DNA of 64,000 nt from Mucilaginibacter pankratovii (GCF_014773265.1 NZ_JACWMY010000003.1:62001-126000), one strand, 5' to 3'; positions 35,317 through 45,145 are shown, numbered from the stretch's first letter. Made by a program: numbers and translations. The notes: a model not told the origin generated them from the sequence alone.

Positions 35317-37047
35317 TTATTTGGCAGCTTTATAGGCGCTTAGGCCACTATCTAAGAATTTAATATAGTTGCTTACGCTGTAATTCGCCCCCTGTGGCGG
35401 TACTAACACATTGCCATTGCCGTCCATAATCACATAATTTGGCTGCGAGTTGGAGTTAAAATCCTTTGCTTCCATATCGCTCCATTTAGCACCAATGGTG
35501 GTTATTTTTTTCCCGCTGTAAGTAGATACAAAAACATCTTTCGGGTCGAGGTCTGCCTTATCGTCAACAAAAAGCTGCAATAAAATAAAATCGTTTTTTA
35601 TCCGCTTAAAAACCTCTTTGTCAGACCATACATCCGATTCCATTTTACGGCAATTAACGCAAACGAAGCCTGTAAAATCAATCAAAATTGGCTTATGCAG
35701 CTCTTTCGACACCTGCAGCGCCTGCTCGTAATCATACCAGGGCTCGAGTCCCTTTATCTTATTGCTGGCGTAATTGGCCGCATATTTTCGCTCCTTTATG
35801 CTTGATGTAAAAGGAACGGCCGTCGAAGAGGCGTTCCCTGCATCCGGTGCTTGCGAAAGATTGAAATCCTGCGTCCCTTCAGGAGGTAAAAACGCGCTGA
35901 TGGATTTTAGCGGCGCGCCCCAAAGTCCGGGAACCATATATATTACGAACGCGAAAACCACTATCGATAAAAACAAACGCGGTATGGTGACGTAAGGCAC
36001 ATCGCTATCATGCGAGAATTTCAGCTTACCCAACAGGTAAAGCCCCAATAATAACCCAATGGCTATCCACAGTGATAAAAACACCTCCCTGCCAAACAGG
36101 TTCCAATGATAAGCCAAATCTACGTTCGATAAAAATTTAAGCGCGAAGCCCAGCTCCAGGAATCCTAAAACAACTTTTACGCTGTTTAACCATCCGCCGG
36201 ATTTTGGCAGGCTTTTTAGCAACGATGGGAATAAGGCGAAAATGGTAAATGGCAGAGCGAGGGCAAAAGAAAACCCAAACATCCCTATGGCCGGTGCCAG
36301 GCGATGCCCTTTGGAAGCAGCATCAACCAGTAAAGTACCAATTATTGGCCCCGTACAAGAAAACGATACTACAACCAATGTAGAGGCCATAAAGAATATG
36401 CCGGCCAATCCGCCTTTGTCGGAGTTTTGATCAAGTTTATTTGCCAGGGAACTTGGTAAGGTGATCTCGAACGCGCCCAAAAAGGATATACCGAAAACAA
36501 TGAGCAGTAAAAAGAAAAATATATTGAACACGCCGTTGCTTGCCAGCGCATTCAACGCATCAGACCCAAACGAAAGCGTAATAATGAGCCCGAGGGCAAC
36601 ATAAATAATAATTATAGATAGCCCATAAATAACCGAATGCATGATCCCCTTAGATCTACTGCCGGCTTTTTTGGTAAAAAAGCTTACGGTTAATGGCAAC
36701 AAAGGATAAATACACGGCAATATGACCGCCGTAAGCCCTCCCAGGAAGCCTTCAATAAATATCTGCCACAGGGATTTCGGAATCTCTTTTGACGAATCGA
36801 CAGACTTTTTTGTAACCCCGGCTTTCGCAACAGAATCTGCTTTCGCCTTGGCAACCGAGTCGGCTTTTTTGCGGATGGCTATGCTATCTGCCGCGGTTGG
36901 GATATCGGTAAACTGTAATTCACCGGCAGCAGTATCGGCTTTTTGAAATGCCTTTGCCTGCATTGGCACAAAAAAAGTTAAAGAAAATATCGCTACTAAA
37001 AAAATGATCCCGTTGCGGAGCGTGCTGCGCCTGGTTGTTGTGGCCAT
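35317..37047 (-). CDS. DsbD-like thiol:disulfide interchange protein, membrane and thioredoxin parts
   Basis: 576-aa inner-membrane protein that carries reducing power from cytoplasmic thioredoxin to periplasmic thiols. Residues 1-35 look like a leader; eight helices follow in about 110-380, the CcdA-type core with the redox Cys in FLLL and SFSCTGPII (Cys near 230); a thioredoxin-like domain at about 430-576 has the redox motif CVNCRKME at about 462-465. The periplasmic N-terminal alpha domain of classic DsbD is absent here and is encoded separately next door. Both genes are on the same strand, 20 bases apart. Confidence 0.9.
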   Translation of the reverse strand: MATTTRRSTLRNGIIFLVAIFSLTFFVPMQAKAFQKADTAAGELQFTDIPTAADSIAIRKKADSVAKAKADSVAKAGVTKKSVDSSKEIPKSLWQIFIEGFLGGLTAVILPCIYPLLPLTVSFFTKKAGSRSKGIMHSVIYGLSIIIIYVALGLIITLSFGSDALNALASNGVFNIFFFLLLIVFGISFLGAFEITLPSSLANKLDQNSDKGGLAGIFFMASTLVVVSFSCTGPIIGTLLVDAASKGHRLAPAIGMFGFSFALALPFTIFALFPSLLKSLPKSGGWLNSVKVVLGFLELGFALKFLSNVDLAYHWNLFGREVFLSLWIAIGLLLGLYLLGKLKFSHDSDVPYVTIPRLFLSIVVFAFVIYMVPGLWGAPLKSISAFLPPEGTQDFNLSQAPDAGNASSTAVPFTSSIKERKYAANYASNKIKGLEPWYDYEQALQVSKELHKPILIDFTGFVCVNCRKMESDVWSDKEVFKRIKNDFILLQLFVDDKADLDPKDVFVSTYSGKKITTIGAKWSDMEAKDFNSNSQPNYVIMDGNGNVLVPPQGANYSVSNYIKFLDSGLSAYKAAK

Positions 37048-37067
37048 TACCTATCCTTTGTTAAAAA

Positions 37068-37520
37068 TTATTTGCCTAAAGGGATAGAGAATTCAACTTC
37101 ATCTGGTGGCAGGCATTTTACATTGTTGCAAACCATAAATTCCAGTTTGCCGGTTACAGCGTTTGCCTTTGCCGACTTTAACTTAATCTTTTGGCTAAAT
37201 ACCACCTCTTTTTCAAAATAACCTACGTTCATTTTAAACACGTCCTCGTATTTGCTAATGGGTTTTGGCTCCACGGTTTTACCAACCGGCGCGTACTCTT
37301 TTGATGGGTTGAAAGTAAAAGCGGTTTTAGATGGGCCGCCTTCTTTTACGTTTTGCGAGTAGATATGCCAATCCTTCTGTATTGTGGCTTTCAAATATAC
37401 CACCGCTTCGGTAGCGCTAACTTTCTTTGCTGCGTATGACCATCTCACCGGTGATTCTATTTGTGCATGGGCTGCGGCTGTTATTACCAATGCTGCAACT
37501 ACTAAAAATAATCTCTTCAT
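37068..37520 (-). CDS. DsbD N-terminal-domain-like periplasmic protein
   Basis: 150 aa, signal peptide 1-19 (ends AAAHAQ), then a beta-sandwich like the DsbD alpha domain (PF11412): WHIYSQNVKEGGPSKTAF and a redox pair C-x4-C (CNNVKC, near residues 132-137) just before a PPD motif, comparable to the CADAGFC site of E. coli DsbD. It should pass electrons from the membrane protein encoded downstream to substrate proteins. 20 bases separate it from that gene. Confidence 0.87.
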   Translation of the reverse strand: MKRLFLVVAALVITAAAHAQIESPVRWSYAAKKVSATEAVVYLKATIQKDWHIYSQNVKEGGPSKTAFTFNPSKEYAPVGKTVEPKPISKYEDVFKMNVGYFEKEVVFSQKIKLKSAKANAVTGKLEFMVCNNVKCLPPDEVEFSIPLGK

Positions 37521-37521
37521 C

Positions 37522-38292
37522 TTATTTGTTTAAAAATTCTATTTCCTTTAAATTATATTGTTCTTCTGTGCCGTTGCGCTCCACAACCAGCAAGCCATTA
37601 TCCACAACGTTTTTTATGGTGCCTGTAAAAGTCTCCCAGTTAGACCGGTATTCGCTTGCTTCGTTTAAACGGTATAGTCGGCTTAAGTACGTACTCCTTA
37701 CCAAATCTGTTTTGCCGGCCTTTAATTTAAGATACCAGCCCTCTATATGGCTGCAAATTTCAGATAATATATCTTTCAAATCATAATCCCTTTGTAATAT
37801 CTGCTTAACAGATATGGCGCTTCCGGCACTTTCAGGGTAATTATCCTGGTTAATGTTGAGCCCGATACCGACAATGGCATTTTTTATTTGTCCGCCCTGT
37901 ATCATATTTTCAATTAACATACCGCCCAGTTTGCGGTTGCCAAAGTAAATATCGTTGGGCCACTTAATTTTTAAATCATCGCCAAGCAGGGGCTGCAGTG
38001 CATCGTAAACCCCTAAACTAACGGCTCTTGTAAGGTCGAATTGTTGGGTGGGTGAAATAAAATGGGGCTTTAATAACAGGCTGAAGGTTAAATTTTTACC
38101 CGGCTGGGCATGCCATGTGTTTTGGTGCTGCCCGCGGCCGGCGTATTGGCTCTCTGCCATAATGACCGTACCATCAGGTACTGGCTTGGAATTTGACAAG
38201 ATACTTTTGAGGAAATTATTGGTGGAGTCAACTTCTTTTAGTGTCACTAAATTTTGTCCAACAAATAATCCTGAAATTATGTTATTTTGCAA
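37522..38292 (-). CDS. birA: biotin-[acetyl-CoA-carboxylase] ligase, monofunctional
   Basis: 256-aa biotin protein ligase that attaches biotin to carboxylase carrier domains. GRGQHQNTWHAQPGKN (about 72-87) is the biotinyl-AMP loop; IKWPNDIYFGNRKLGGML (about 109-126) and the C-terminal SH3-like cap (NVVDNGLLVVERNG) follow. There is no N-terminal helix-turn-helix, so it is not a repressor. Divergent from rsfS with 47 bases between, an arrangement usual in Bacteroidota. Confidence 0.95.
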   Translation of the reverse strand: MQNNIISGLFVGQNLVTLKEVDSTNNFLKSILSNSKPVPDGTVIMAESQYAGRGQHQNTWHAQPGKNLTFSLLLKPHFISPTQQFDLTRAVSLGVYDALQPLLGDDLKIKWPNDIYFGNRKLGGMLIENMIQGGQIKNAIVGIGLNINQDNYPESAGSAISVKQILQRDYDLKDILSEICSHIEGWYLKLKAGKTDLVRSTYLSRLYRLNEASEYRSNWETFTGTIKNVVDNGLLVVERNGTEEQYNLKEIEFLNK

Positions 38293-38339
38293 CGTATAAT
38301 ATTTTATAAACCCAAATCGTTCAAAACTAATTCTTTTTG

Positions 38340-38714
38340 ATGGTAAAAAGTAAAGTGATAAATGAATCTACCTATATTTCTGAACTGGCCATACATGGTA
38401 TGCAGGAGAAAAAGGGGAATGAACTGGTAAGGCTCGACCTTAGGAATATCAAAAGTTCGGTAGCGGATTATTTTGTGATTTGCCATGCCGATTCTGCCAC
38501 ACAGGTAAAAGCAATAGCAAATAGTGTTGAAGAAGAAATTTACAAAGCCATACAGCAAGATCCCTGGCGCAAGGAAGGGCTTGAATATGGCGAATGGATA
38601 CTGCTGGATTATATTGACGTAGTTGTACATATCTTCCGCACCGATAAACGCGAGTATTACGGAGTTGAAGATCTATGGGGTGATGCTGAAATTAAAAGCT
38701 ATAAAAGCGCTTAA
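38340..38714 (+). CDS. rsfS: ribosomal silencing factor RsfS
   Basis: 124-aa RsfS/Iojap protein that binds ribosomal protein uL14 and blocks subunit joining when nutrients are scarce. Family signatures are ADYFVICHADSATQVKAIANSVEEE (about 45-69), GEWILLDYIDVVVHIF and the end YGVEDLWGDAE. The ATG at 38340 is one base after TTTTTG, which may be part of the -7 box. ftsH follows 65 bases later, as in other members of the phylum. Confidence 0.96.
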   Translation: MVKSKVINESTYISELAIHGMQEKKGNELVRLDLRNIKSSVADYFVICHADSATQVKAIANSVEEEIYKAIQQDPWRKEGLEYGEWILLDYIDVVVHIFRTDKREYYGVEDLWGDAEIKSYKSA

Positions 38715-38779
38715 ACAAAGCTCAAAAAATGAGATGCCCTTTTTAAATTAATTATTATTGATTGTTGAGCTTGTAGAAA

Positions 38780-40897
38780 ATGGAAAAAGATAAAAAGGCC
38801 GATGGCCAAAAACCGATAAGGAAAATACCGAATAAAAAAATTACACCCAAACCGCCAAAGTTTAACCTGATGTGGCTTTACGCCATAGCTATTATTGGTT
38901 TGCTTGTGGTGCCCACCTTTTTGGGCGGCAACAACGGCAGGGTGATAAACTTTCAGCGTTTTGCTAACAAAATGCTGAAGACCCGCGATGTTGAAAAGAT
39001 CACCGCCTACAAAAACGGCGACCTGATAGTGGCCGAGGTTTATATCAAGAAAGACAGCATCAATAAGCCGGAATATGCAGATGCCAATAAAAACCAAGGC
39101 AACCTGAAGCTGAATGCCGATGGCCCGCAATATTATTTTACTGATGCATCTTACGAAAGCCTTAAACAATCTATCAGCAATGCTGATAAAGCTGTTGGCG
39201 ACGGGCGATTAACTTCAATAGAATATGCGCAAAGCAAAGAAAACCTGCTGAGCAACTGGTTGGTGCAATGTATTATTATGGCAGTACTGTTGGTGGGTGT
39301 TTGGTTGTTCATCATGCGCCGTATGGGCAGTGGTGGTGGCGGTGGCCCCGGTGGCCAGATCTTTAACATCGGCAAATCAAAAGCTACCTTGTTTGATAAA
39401 GAAGCACAGGTATCGGTTACCTTTAATGATGTTGCCGGCTTGGAAGAAGCCAAGCAAGAGGTTATGGAAATTGTAGATTTCCTTAAAAACCCAAAAAAAT
39501 ACACCAACCTGGGTGGTAAAATACCAAAAGGCGCATTGCTGGTTGGCTCACCTGGTACAGGTAAAACCTTGTTAGCCAAAGCCGTTGCAGGCGAGGCGCA
39601 GGTGCCGTTCTTCTCGCTTTCGGGTTCCGATTTTGTGGAGATGTTTGTAGGTGTGGGTGCATCGCGTGTTCGCGATCTGTTCCGCCAGGCAAAGGATAAA
39701 GCGCCGTGTATCATTTTTATTGATGAGATTGATGCTATTGGCCGTGCCCGTGGCAAAAACAATATTGTAGGTGGTAACGATGAGCGCGAAAATACGCTGA
39801 ACCAGTTACTGGTAGAGATGGATGGTTTCGGTACCGACAGTGGTATTATCATCCTGGCAGCTACCAACCGCCCGGATGTACTGGATTCCGCTTTATTGCG
39901 CCCGGGACGTTTCGACAGGCAGGTATCTATTGATAAACCGGATTTGGTTGGCCGCGAGCAGATCTTTAAAGTGCACTTAAAACCGGTTAAACTGGCAGAG
40001 GGTGTAGATGCTAAAAAATTATCGGCACAAACCCCTGGTTTTGCCGGTGCCGAAATAGCCAATGTTTGTAACGAAGCTGCTTTGATAGCTGCCCGTAAAA
40101 ACAAAGAGGCCGTTGATATGCAGGATTTCCAGGATGCTATCGACCGTGTAATTGGTGGTTTAGAGAAAAAGAACAAGATCATCTCTCCGGAAGAAAAACG
40201 CATTGTGGCTTACCACGAAGCAGGCCACGCTATAGCAGGCTGGTTTTTAGAGCATGCCGATCCGTTGGTGAAGGTATCAATCGTTCCGCGCGGTGTTGCA
40301 GCATTGGGTTACGCCCAATACCTGCCAAAAGAGCAATTTTTATACACCACCGAGCAATTACTTGATGGCATGTGTATGACTTTGGGCGGCCGTGTTGCCG
40401 AGGATATCACCTTCGGTAAGATCTCTACCGGTGCGCAAAACGATTTGGAGCGCATTACCAAACTGGCTTACGCCATGGTTACCATTTATGGTATGAACGA
40501 AAAAGTTGGTAATGTATCTTTCAACGACCAACAGGGCGAGTACCAGTTTAACAAGCCCTATTCAGAAAAAACATCTGAACTGATTGATAACGAAGTACGC
40601 AACCAGATCTCTGAAGTTTACGCACGTACCAAAGCTTTACTGATAGATAAACGTGAAGGTTTGGAGAAATTAGCCAACAAGCTGATCGAAAAAGAAATTC
40701 TTTTCCAATCAGATCTGGAAGAATTGCTGGGTAAACGCCCGTTTGATAACCGCACCACTTACGATGAGTTTGTAAATGGCGAAGGCGAAAGTAACCAGGA
40801 GCCTGTTGCACAGAGCTTAATACACGAAGGTGTGAGCGACCACTCGGGAACTTTTTCCAGAAACCCCGGTGAAACCGATACAACAGCGAAGGACTAA
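38780..40897 (+). CDS. ftsH: ATP-dependent zinc metalloprotease FtsH
   Basis: 705-aa membrane AAA+ protease that degrades membrane and soluble proteins. Two helices flank a periplasmic loop (about 33-50 and 160-178); GSPGTGKT near 255-262, Walker [10 protein letters not shown], the SRH with RPGRFDRQ, and the zinc motif HEAGH near 480-484 are present. A polar tail from about 650 carries acidic residues. Normal length. It is the central gene in the rsfS-ftsH-LUD order. Confidence 0.98.
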   Translation: MEKDKKADGQKPIRKIPNKKITPKPPKFNLMWLYAIAIIGLLVVPTFLGGNNGRVINFQRFANKMLKTRDVEKITAYKNGDLIVAEVYIKKDSINKPEYADANKNQGNLKLNADGPQYYFTDASYESLKQSISNADKAVGDGRLTSIEYAQSKENLLSNWLVQCIIMAVLLVGVWLFIMRRMGSGGGGGPGGQIFNIGKSKATLFDKEAQVSVTFNDVAGLEEAKQEVMEIVDFLKNPKKYTNLGGKIPKGALLVGSPGTGKTLLAKAVAGEAQVPFFSLSGSDFVEMFVGVGASRVRDLFRQAKDKAPCIIFIDEIDAIGRARGKNNIVGGNDERENTLNQLLVEMDGFGTDSGIIILAATNRPDVLDSALLRPGRFDRQVSIDKPDLVGREQIFKVHLKPVKLAEGVDAKKLSAQTPGFAGAEIANVCNEAALIAARKNKEAVDMQDFQDAIDRVIGGLEKKNKIISPEEKRIVAYHEAGHAIAGWFLEHADPLVKVSIVPRGVAALGYAQYLPKEQFLYTTEQLLDGMCMTLGGRVAEDITFGKISTGAQNDLERITKLAYAMVTIYGMNEKVGNVSFNDQQGEYQFNKPYSEKTSELIDNEVRNQISEVYARTKALLIDKREGLEKLANKLIEKEILFQSDLEELLGKRPFDNRTTYDEFVNGEGESNQEPVAQSLIHEGVSDHSGTFSRNPGETDTTAKD

Positions 40898-40907
40898 ATA
40901 ATTATTT

Positions 40908-40966
40908 AGCAAAAAGCTTAAAGCAGAAAGGACAAAGCAACACCTTTTCGCTTTAAGCTTTTTGCT
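40908..40966 (+). terminator. long-stem hairpin terminator after ftsH
   Basis: AGCAAAAAGCTTAAAGC (40908-40924) pairs perfectly with its inverse at 40950-40966, 17 bp, 25-base loop. T-rich tail follows. It is an unusually long stem for a terminator. Confidence 0.7.
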
Positions 40967-40978
40967 TTTAGCTATACC

Positions 40979-41617
40979 ATGAGGGATATCACTACATCAA
41001 AAGAAAAGCTGTTAAAAAAAGTGCGCAAGGCACTTTTAGAAAAGCGCGATAACCCCTATCCCAACCTGGAAGACCTGCCCATGTATCCGCCCAACGAGGA
41101 TTTGCTGGAGGTGGTTTTTGCAGAGCAGTTTACGGCCGTAAGCGGTCAGTTTGTTTTTTGTGAGGACGAGGTACAATTTATTGAGAACCTGCTGGAGCTT
41201 GCCGAAGAACGCAAATGGCATAAAATATACTGCTGGGAACCCGCCCTGCAGCAAGTGCTAAACACTTACGAGTACCCCTTTTTTGAAACCGACAAAGATT
41301 TTGAACAGGCCGATGTTGGCTTCACCCTCTGCGAAGCTTTGATTGCCCGCAACGGCAGCATCATGCTCTCTAACGCCAATGCGGCGGGCCGCAGGCTAAG
41401 CATTTACCCGCCGGTACACATTGTGCTGGCCTACACCTCGCAACTGGTGCTCGATCTTAAAGACGGCTTTAAACTCCTCAAAGAAAAATACGGCACCCGC
41501 TTGCCATCCATGATCACTACCGTTACCGGCCCAAGCCGCACCGCCGATATAGAAAAAACACTTGTTTTAGGCGCCCATGGCCCTAAAGAGCTTTTTGTTT
41601 TTCTGCTGGACGGGTAA
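40979..41617 (+). CDS. LUD-domain protein (LutC/YkgG family)
   Basis: 212-aa LUD-domain protein. In other bacteria relatives are the C subunit of lactate utilisation (LutABC), but here no LutA or LutB gene is adjacent. Conserved LUD signatures: EQADVGFTLCEALIARNGSI (about 105-124), SIYPPVHIVLA, and the terminal GPSRTADIEKTLVLGAHGP. It follows ftsH by 81 bases, an order typical of Bacteroidota. Biochemical role unproven for this clade. Confidence 0.9.
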   Translation: MRDITTSKEKLLKKVRKALLEKRDNPYPNLEDLPMYPPNEDLLEVVFAEQFTAVSGQFVFCEDEVQFIENLLELAEERKWHKIYCWEPALQQVLNTYEYPFFETDKDFEQADVGFTLCEALIARNGSIMLSNANAAGRRLSIYPPVHIVLAYTSQLVLDLKDGFKLLKEKYGTRLPSMITTVTGPSRTADIEKTLVLGAHGPKELFVFLLDG

Positions 41618-41626
41618 CAGGACGAG

Positions 41627-41712
41627 TCAAGAATCAAGAGCCAAGAATCAAGATAAAACCTCTGCTGCGATTTTTTCTGCCCTGTTTCTTATCTCTTGAT
41701 TCTCAACTCTCA
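41627..41712. repeat. stuttered-arm inverted repeat, CAAGAATC type
   Basis: Left arm repeats of TCAAGAATCAAGAG (41627-41655); right arm TTATCTCTTGATTCTCAACTCTCAC (41688-41712) is its imperfect inverse. Bidirectional terminator between converging genes is possible. Confidence 0.55.
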
Positions 41713-42798
41713 CGCCAGTTTCAAATCCTCCAGCTTACACTCTTCCAATACAATCCTTTCACTAACCTTTCTATGGTAGGTCCATTTTACCAGGCGGATG
41801 CAATTGCCCTCAATCTCTATCCCGGTAATATCGCCGTCATCAAAACAGCAGCAGCCTGTGTTAAAATAAGTGTCCAGGTAGCCGTTAAAATCGGGCGGGG
41901 TGTTTCCTTTTAAATGCAGGCCGGTTATCGTTCTTTCCAGTTCGGCTGTTTTTATTGCATCGTTCGCTTCTTTTGCTTTATCCAGGCTGATGTACAAACT
42001 TTCCAATTGCGTTAAGGACCGAAACACCGGCTGATGGGTATGCCCGGTTATCAGCAGCAGATCTTTTCGCTGGCTGCTCCATTCGTACATAATACGGTTA
42101 TGGTCTGTTTTCAGCTGGTTGTTATAAGCCGGGGTATTGGGGTTAATGCGCAGGTACCCTTGCAGCGGCCCCCATACATTAGATACAAACCACTTGCTAA
42201 ACCAGTTACCATCGCTTTGCAGGTCGCCCTGATGGCCATGTGTCATAAAAATGGAGAGCGGCTTATTGTTAATACTGGTTTGCAATACCACCCCCTCGTA
42301 CACCCTTATCACTTTTCCATAAATTTGCGCCAGGCTCACCATCGCCAGCGGATCATTCCCCCAGTACAGATCGTGGTTGCCAAATATTTTAATAAATCTT
42401 TCTTTGTCAATAAAAAGCTTCTCTTTCAGGAAAGTTGCCTTATTGTGCCTTTTTATGGTCAAAAAAATATTCTCCCATAGCTCTTCGCTGTCGCCAAGGT
42501 TGATATAGGTAAAATCTTCCCGGTAATAATGATCCAGGGCGGCCAGGTAGTTCCGCTGCGAATGCGCAAATATGTCGGCACCATCTCGGGCACCCTTATG
42601 CTGATCGGAAAAAATAATGAATTTATCGTGCTTCGCATCAAATGGTATCACCAGCCCCTTTTTGCCCGGTTTCGATGTGATGCTTTTGTAAAGCGCGTTA
42701 AGCGCTTTATCCACCCGGTTTTTGCTTGGTCTCGACGAGTATTTATCAGTAAGCCGTACTACGGGCTTATATAAGAGTTTTTGCAAAAACTTGCGCAT
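41710..42798 (-). CDS. calcineurin-like metallophosphatase
   Basis: About 362-aa phosphoesterase. Metal-binding signature in order: SDQHKGARDG near residue 65 (D-x-H), LGDSEEL (GD) near 98, GNHD (GNHDLY) near 135, THGHQGD near 187 and GHTHQP near 251. Substrate not predicted; related proteins hydrolyse UDP-diacylglucosamine or nucleotides, but neither assignment is supported here. The ATG at 42798 is chosen over a GTG 15 bases upstream. It converges on the LUD gene and diverges from the unknown gene at 43204. Confidence 0.88.
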   Translation of the reverse strand: MRKFLQKLLYKPVVRLTDKYSSRPSKNRVDKALNALYKSITSKPGKKGLVIPFDAKHDKFIIFSDQHKGARDGADIFAHSQRNYLAALDHYYREDFTYINLGDSEELWENIFLTIKRHNKATFLKEKLFIDKERFIKIFGNHDLYWGNDPLAMVSLAQIYGKVIRVYEGVVLQTSINNKPLSIFMTHGHQGDLQSDGNWFSKWFVSNVWGPLQGYLRINPNTPAYNNQLKTDHNRIMYEWSSQRKDLLLITGHTHQPVFRSLTQLESLYISLDKAKEANDAIKTAELERTITGLHLKGNTPPDFNGYLDTYFNTGCCCFDDGDITGIEIEGNCIRLVKWTYHRKVSERIVLEECKLEDLKLA

Positions 42799-42876
42799 GG
42801 GTGGATAACGCACAAGGGGCCTAAATTGTTGCTGGTAGATGCAGGGCCTTTTTTTGAGGGAGAGATGATCTTAATT

Positions 42877-42921
42877 GGAAGGAGGCGCGGGGAGCGAATT
42901 GCTCCCCAACCATTCCTTCCA
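42877..42921. other. structured intergenic stretch
   Basis: Within the 405-base gap at 42799-43203, GGGGAGC (42889-42895) pairs with GCTCCCC (42901-42907) and outer GGAAGGA/TCCTTCC extend the stem. It could be a 5'-UTR structure of either divergent gene. A TTCCTTTG box lies at 42993-43000 with no good -33 element. No coding sequence was accepted in this gap. Confidence 0.45.
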
Positions 42922-43203
42922 TCCCTAAATTCCCCCGAAGTAAGGATTAACTTTAAACGCTTATTTGAGCCTAAGCGCTTGTAACACTTTTTTTCCTTTG
43001 CCCGGGTTGTAACCCTTAAGCAGAGGCACAATCAACTAATTATCTGATATGACAAAGTAACACCATAATTGGCTGCGCCGAAAGAAGCAGAACACCCAAA
43101 AAAAACGCGGCTTTAACGGTAAAAAATACCGTGAAAACACCCCCTTAATTTAAACGCCAACTCCTAACTTAGAAAACAGTTTTAAACCCTAACACAATTA
43201 ACT

Positions 43204-43668
43204 ATGGCAACTACAGATCTGAAGGGCGCGGCAGGAGCCGACGTACCTGCAGCTAAGATCAAAAGACTCTCTGACAATTATTTCAAGAGGATGCAGATCA
43301 TGCGCGAAGATGGTAAATTCGAAGCCCTCGACCCCAAAAAAGACAGTAAATCGATATGGTTCTCTAAAGAAGCTATCGATAAATTATTCGCCGATAACGG
43401 GTACACCGGCGACTCTACCGGTTTCGGCCTGCGCATTTATTTCGGGATCCACGATAAGAAAAATATTTTAACCGATATCCCCGAACACGCGCACAATAGG
43501 CTGATGACCGTACTTGTGGCCACCAAAGCACCATCGCCCGAGGCGGCCCATGTTGATATGCTAATGAGCACTCAAGCTAAAACAATCGCGGCAGCAAGCG
43601 GCGAAGAAGTTACCGGCGGCGATGGGTTAAATCATGGTAAAATGTGCCCGCCCGACAATTGCGTATAG
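43204..43668 (+). CDS. hypothetical cytoplasmic protein
   Basis: 154-aa acidic-basic mixed protein with no signal peptide and no membrane helix. The middle has STGFGLRIYFGIHDKKNIL (about 78-96) and the tail ends NHGKMCPPDNCV, with two Cys five positions apart. I do not recognise a family. It lies 59 bases before the first seven-helix protein of the kinase cluster on the same strand and could belong to that transcript. Confidence 0.65.
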   Translation: MATTDLKGAAGADVPAAKIKRLSDNYFKRMQIMREDGKFEALDPKKDSKSIWFSKEAIDKLFADNGYTGDSTGFGLRIYFGIHDKKNILTDIPEHAHNRLMTVLVATKAPSPEAAHVDMLMSTQAKTIAAASGEEVTGGDGLNHGKMCPPDNCV

Positions 43669-43727
43669 GGGCTTAAATTGTATTTACTAAAATGTTATAT
43701 TGCTACGGCATATCCCCCCTTAGCAAT

Positions 43728-44384
43728 ATGACATTTGAAATTTATTTTGGCTTTGAACTGTTTGCCCTTTTTATTGCCCTGGTAAAATACAGGTCGCTAC
43801 TGGAATCTGATTATAAGTTCTTTATCCCGTTCCTGGTCGTAATTGTATTGTACGAAACCGGGTCGCTGTATAACAAATTCAGCATCGGCAACAACAACAT
43901 GTTGGCAACCAATTTTATAACCACTGTTGAATTTGCCTTTTACAGCTTTTTTATCAGGAACATGCTTAAAAGCCCGTTTTATAAAAAGGTTATACTAATA
44001 ACCATTTTTGTATGCCTTGGTTATAACATCATCAACCAATTCTTTATCCAGGGGATTTTGAAACTTAACGTAAGTGCCATTATACTGCAAACAATTGTGA
44101 TCATATTTCTTACGGGTGTTTACTTTTGGGAGCTTATGCAGGTTTCGTTCAGCAATAGCCTTAGCATTGTTAAACTGCCGGGGTTTTGGTTATGTACAGG
44201 TGTATTATTTTTTTACCTGGGCGAATTTTTGTTCTTTGCGTCGTTTAGCTACATGGCCTACAAGCGCAGTTATGATTACTATTTATTATACCGAATGATA
44301 TCCGATATAGCCAACGCTATATTATATACCTGTTTAATTATTTCCTTCCTATGCCTCAACCCGATCAGGAAATTATCAATATAG
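43728..44384 (+). CDS. seven-helix membrane protein, first paralogue
   Basis: 218 aa from the ATG at 43728 (a start at 43692 is possible but adds a polar 12 residues). About seven hydrophobic helices cover nearly the whole length, and little is left for soluble domains. Motifs shared with the protein at 45269: FEL-x-AF, YE-x-G-x3-N-x-FSI, SI-x-KLPGFW-x2-TG, FAS-x2-YMAYK and NAILY-x-CL. It overlaps the kinase gene by 34 bases. It could be the sensory partner of that kinase. No characterised family recognised. Confidence 0.78.
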   Translation: MTFEIYFGFELFALFIALVKYRSLLESDYKFFIPFLVVIVLYETGSLYNKFSIGNNNMLATNFITTVEFAFYSFFIRNMLKSPFYKKVILITIFVCLGYNIINQFFIQGILKLNVSAIILQTIVIIFLTGVYFWELMQVSFSNSLSIVKLPGFWLCTGVLFFYLGEFLFFASFSYMAYKRSYDYYLLYRMISDIANAILYTCLIISFLCLNPIRKLSI

Positions 44385-45145
44385 TTATAGCCGGCACCGG
44401 CATGCTGCTATCGCTGGCCGTATTTATTATTGGCTTTTTGTTTTTGTACCAGCGCAGGCATAACAAATACCACATGGAGCAGGAGCAGCTAAAGGCCGCT
44501 TTTAGCCAGGAACTGCTTAAAACCCAGATAGAGATGCAGGAGCAGACCCTGCATTATGTAAGCCAGGAGATACATGACAATATTACCCAGGTGCTCTCTT
44601 TTGTAAAGCTAAACCTGGCGCTTACGGGCAATTTAAACGAAACCGATAAGGCTCATAAGATAGACGAAAGCCGCAAACTGGTTGCCCAGGCCATCGGCGA
44701 TCTGCGCGATCTGTCTAAAAGCCTTAGTTTCGAGCATATCGCGCAGCTTGGCCTTGTAAAAACCATAGCTATTGAAGTAGACCGCATAAACAAAAGCAGT
44801 ATTATGGATGCGGTGATGGATATTGAGGGGCAATCATTTGGTTTGGGCGACGAGCGCGAGCTGGTGATCTTCCGCATCTTCCAGGAAGCGCTGAATAATG
44901 CGCTTAAACATGCCGGCGCCAGGCAGTTCAAGATCAACCTTAAATATACCGAAACCTCCTTCCGGCTAACTATTGCCGATGATGGCGCCGGCTTCTCCAT
45001 CGACGCCCTGACCACGGGCGGCTCGGGCCTGAGGAATATGCAGAACAGGGCCTCTCTTATCGGCGGTGTTGCCGATATCAGTAGCCAGCCGGGCAAAGGC
45101 TGCACCATCACCATTACCATAGATCCCATAGCTAAACATACATAG
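44351..45145 (+). CDS. histidine kinase, HisKA_3 type with a short membrane anchor
   Basis: 264-aa kinase of the NarL/NreB class. One helix at 11-33 anchors it; a coiled linker (38-65) precedes the HisKA_3 dimerisation motif QEIHDNITQVLSFVK with phosphoacceptor His75. HATPase_c follows: FQEALNNALKHA (N box near 180) and SGLRNMQNRA and GCTITITI. It has no periplasmic domain, so it needs another protein to sense, which the seven-helix neighbours could be. Partner is the LuxR-type regulator at 46195. Confidence 0.93.
   Translation: MPQPDQEIINIVIAGTGMLLSLAVFIIGFLFLYQRRHNKYHMEQEQLKAAFSQELLKTQIEMQEQTLHYVSQEIHDNITQVLSFVKLNLALTGNLNETDKAHKIDESRKLVAQAIGDLRDLSKSLSFEHIAQLGLVKTIAIEVDRINKSSIMDAVMDIEGQSFGLGDERELVIFRIFQEALNNALKHAGARQFKINLKYTETSFRLTIADDGAGFSIDALTTGGSGLRNMQNRASLIGGVADISSQPGKGCTITITIDPIAKHT

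Noticed and set aside
39151..40203. 350-residue antisense frame inside ftsH
   Set aside because: Follows from codon bias of ftsH; rich in Ser/Thr/Arg and Pro with no domain.
42759..43031. 90-residue minus-strand frame in the 42.8-43.2 kb gap
   Set aside because: Unusual composition, no start context, overlaps the metallophosphatase start; same for the plus-strand frame at 42781.
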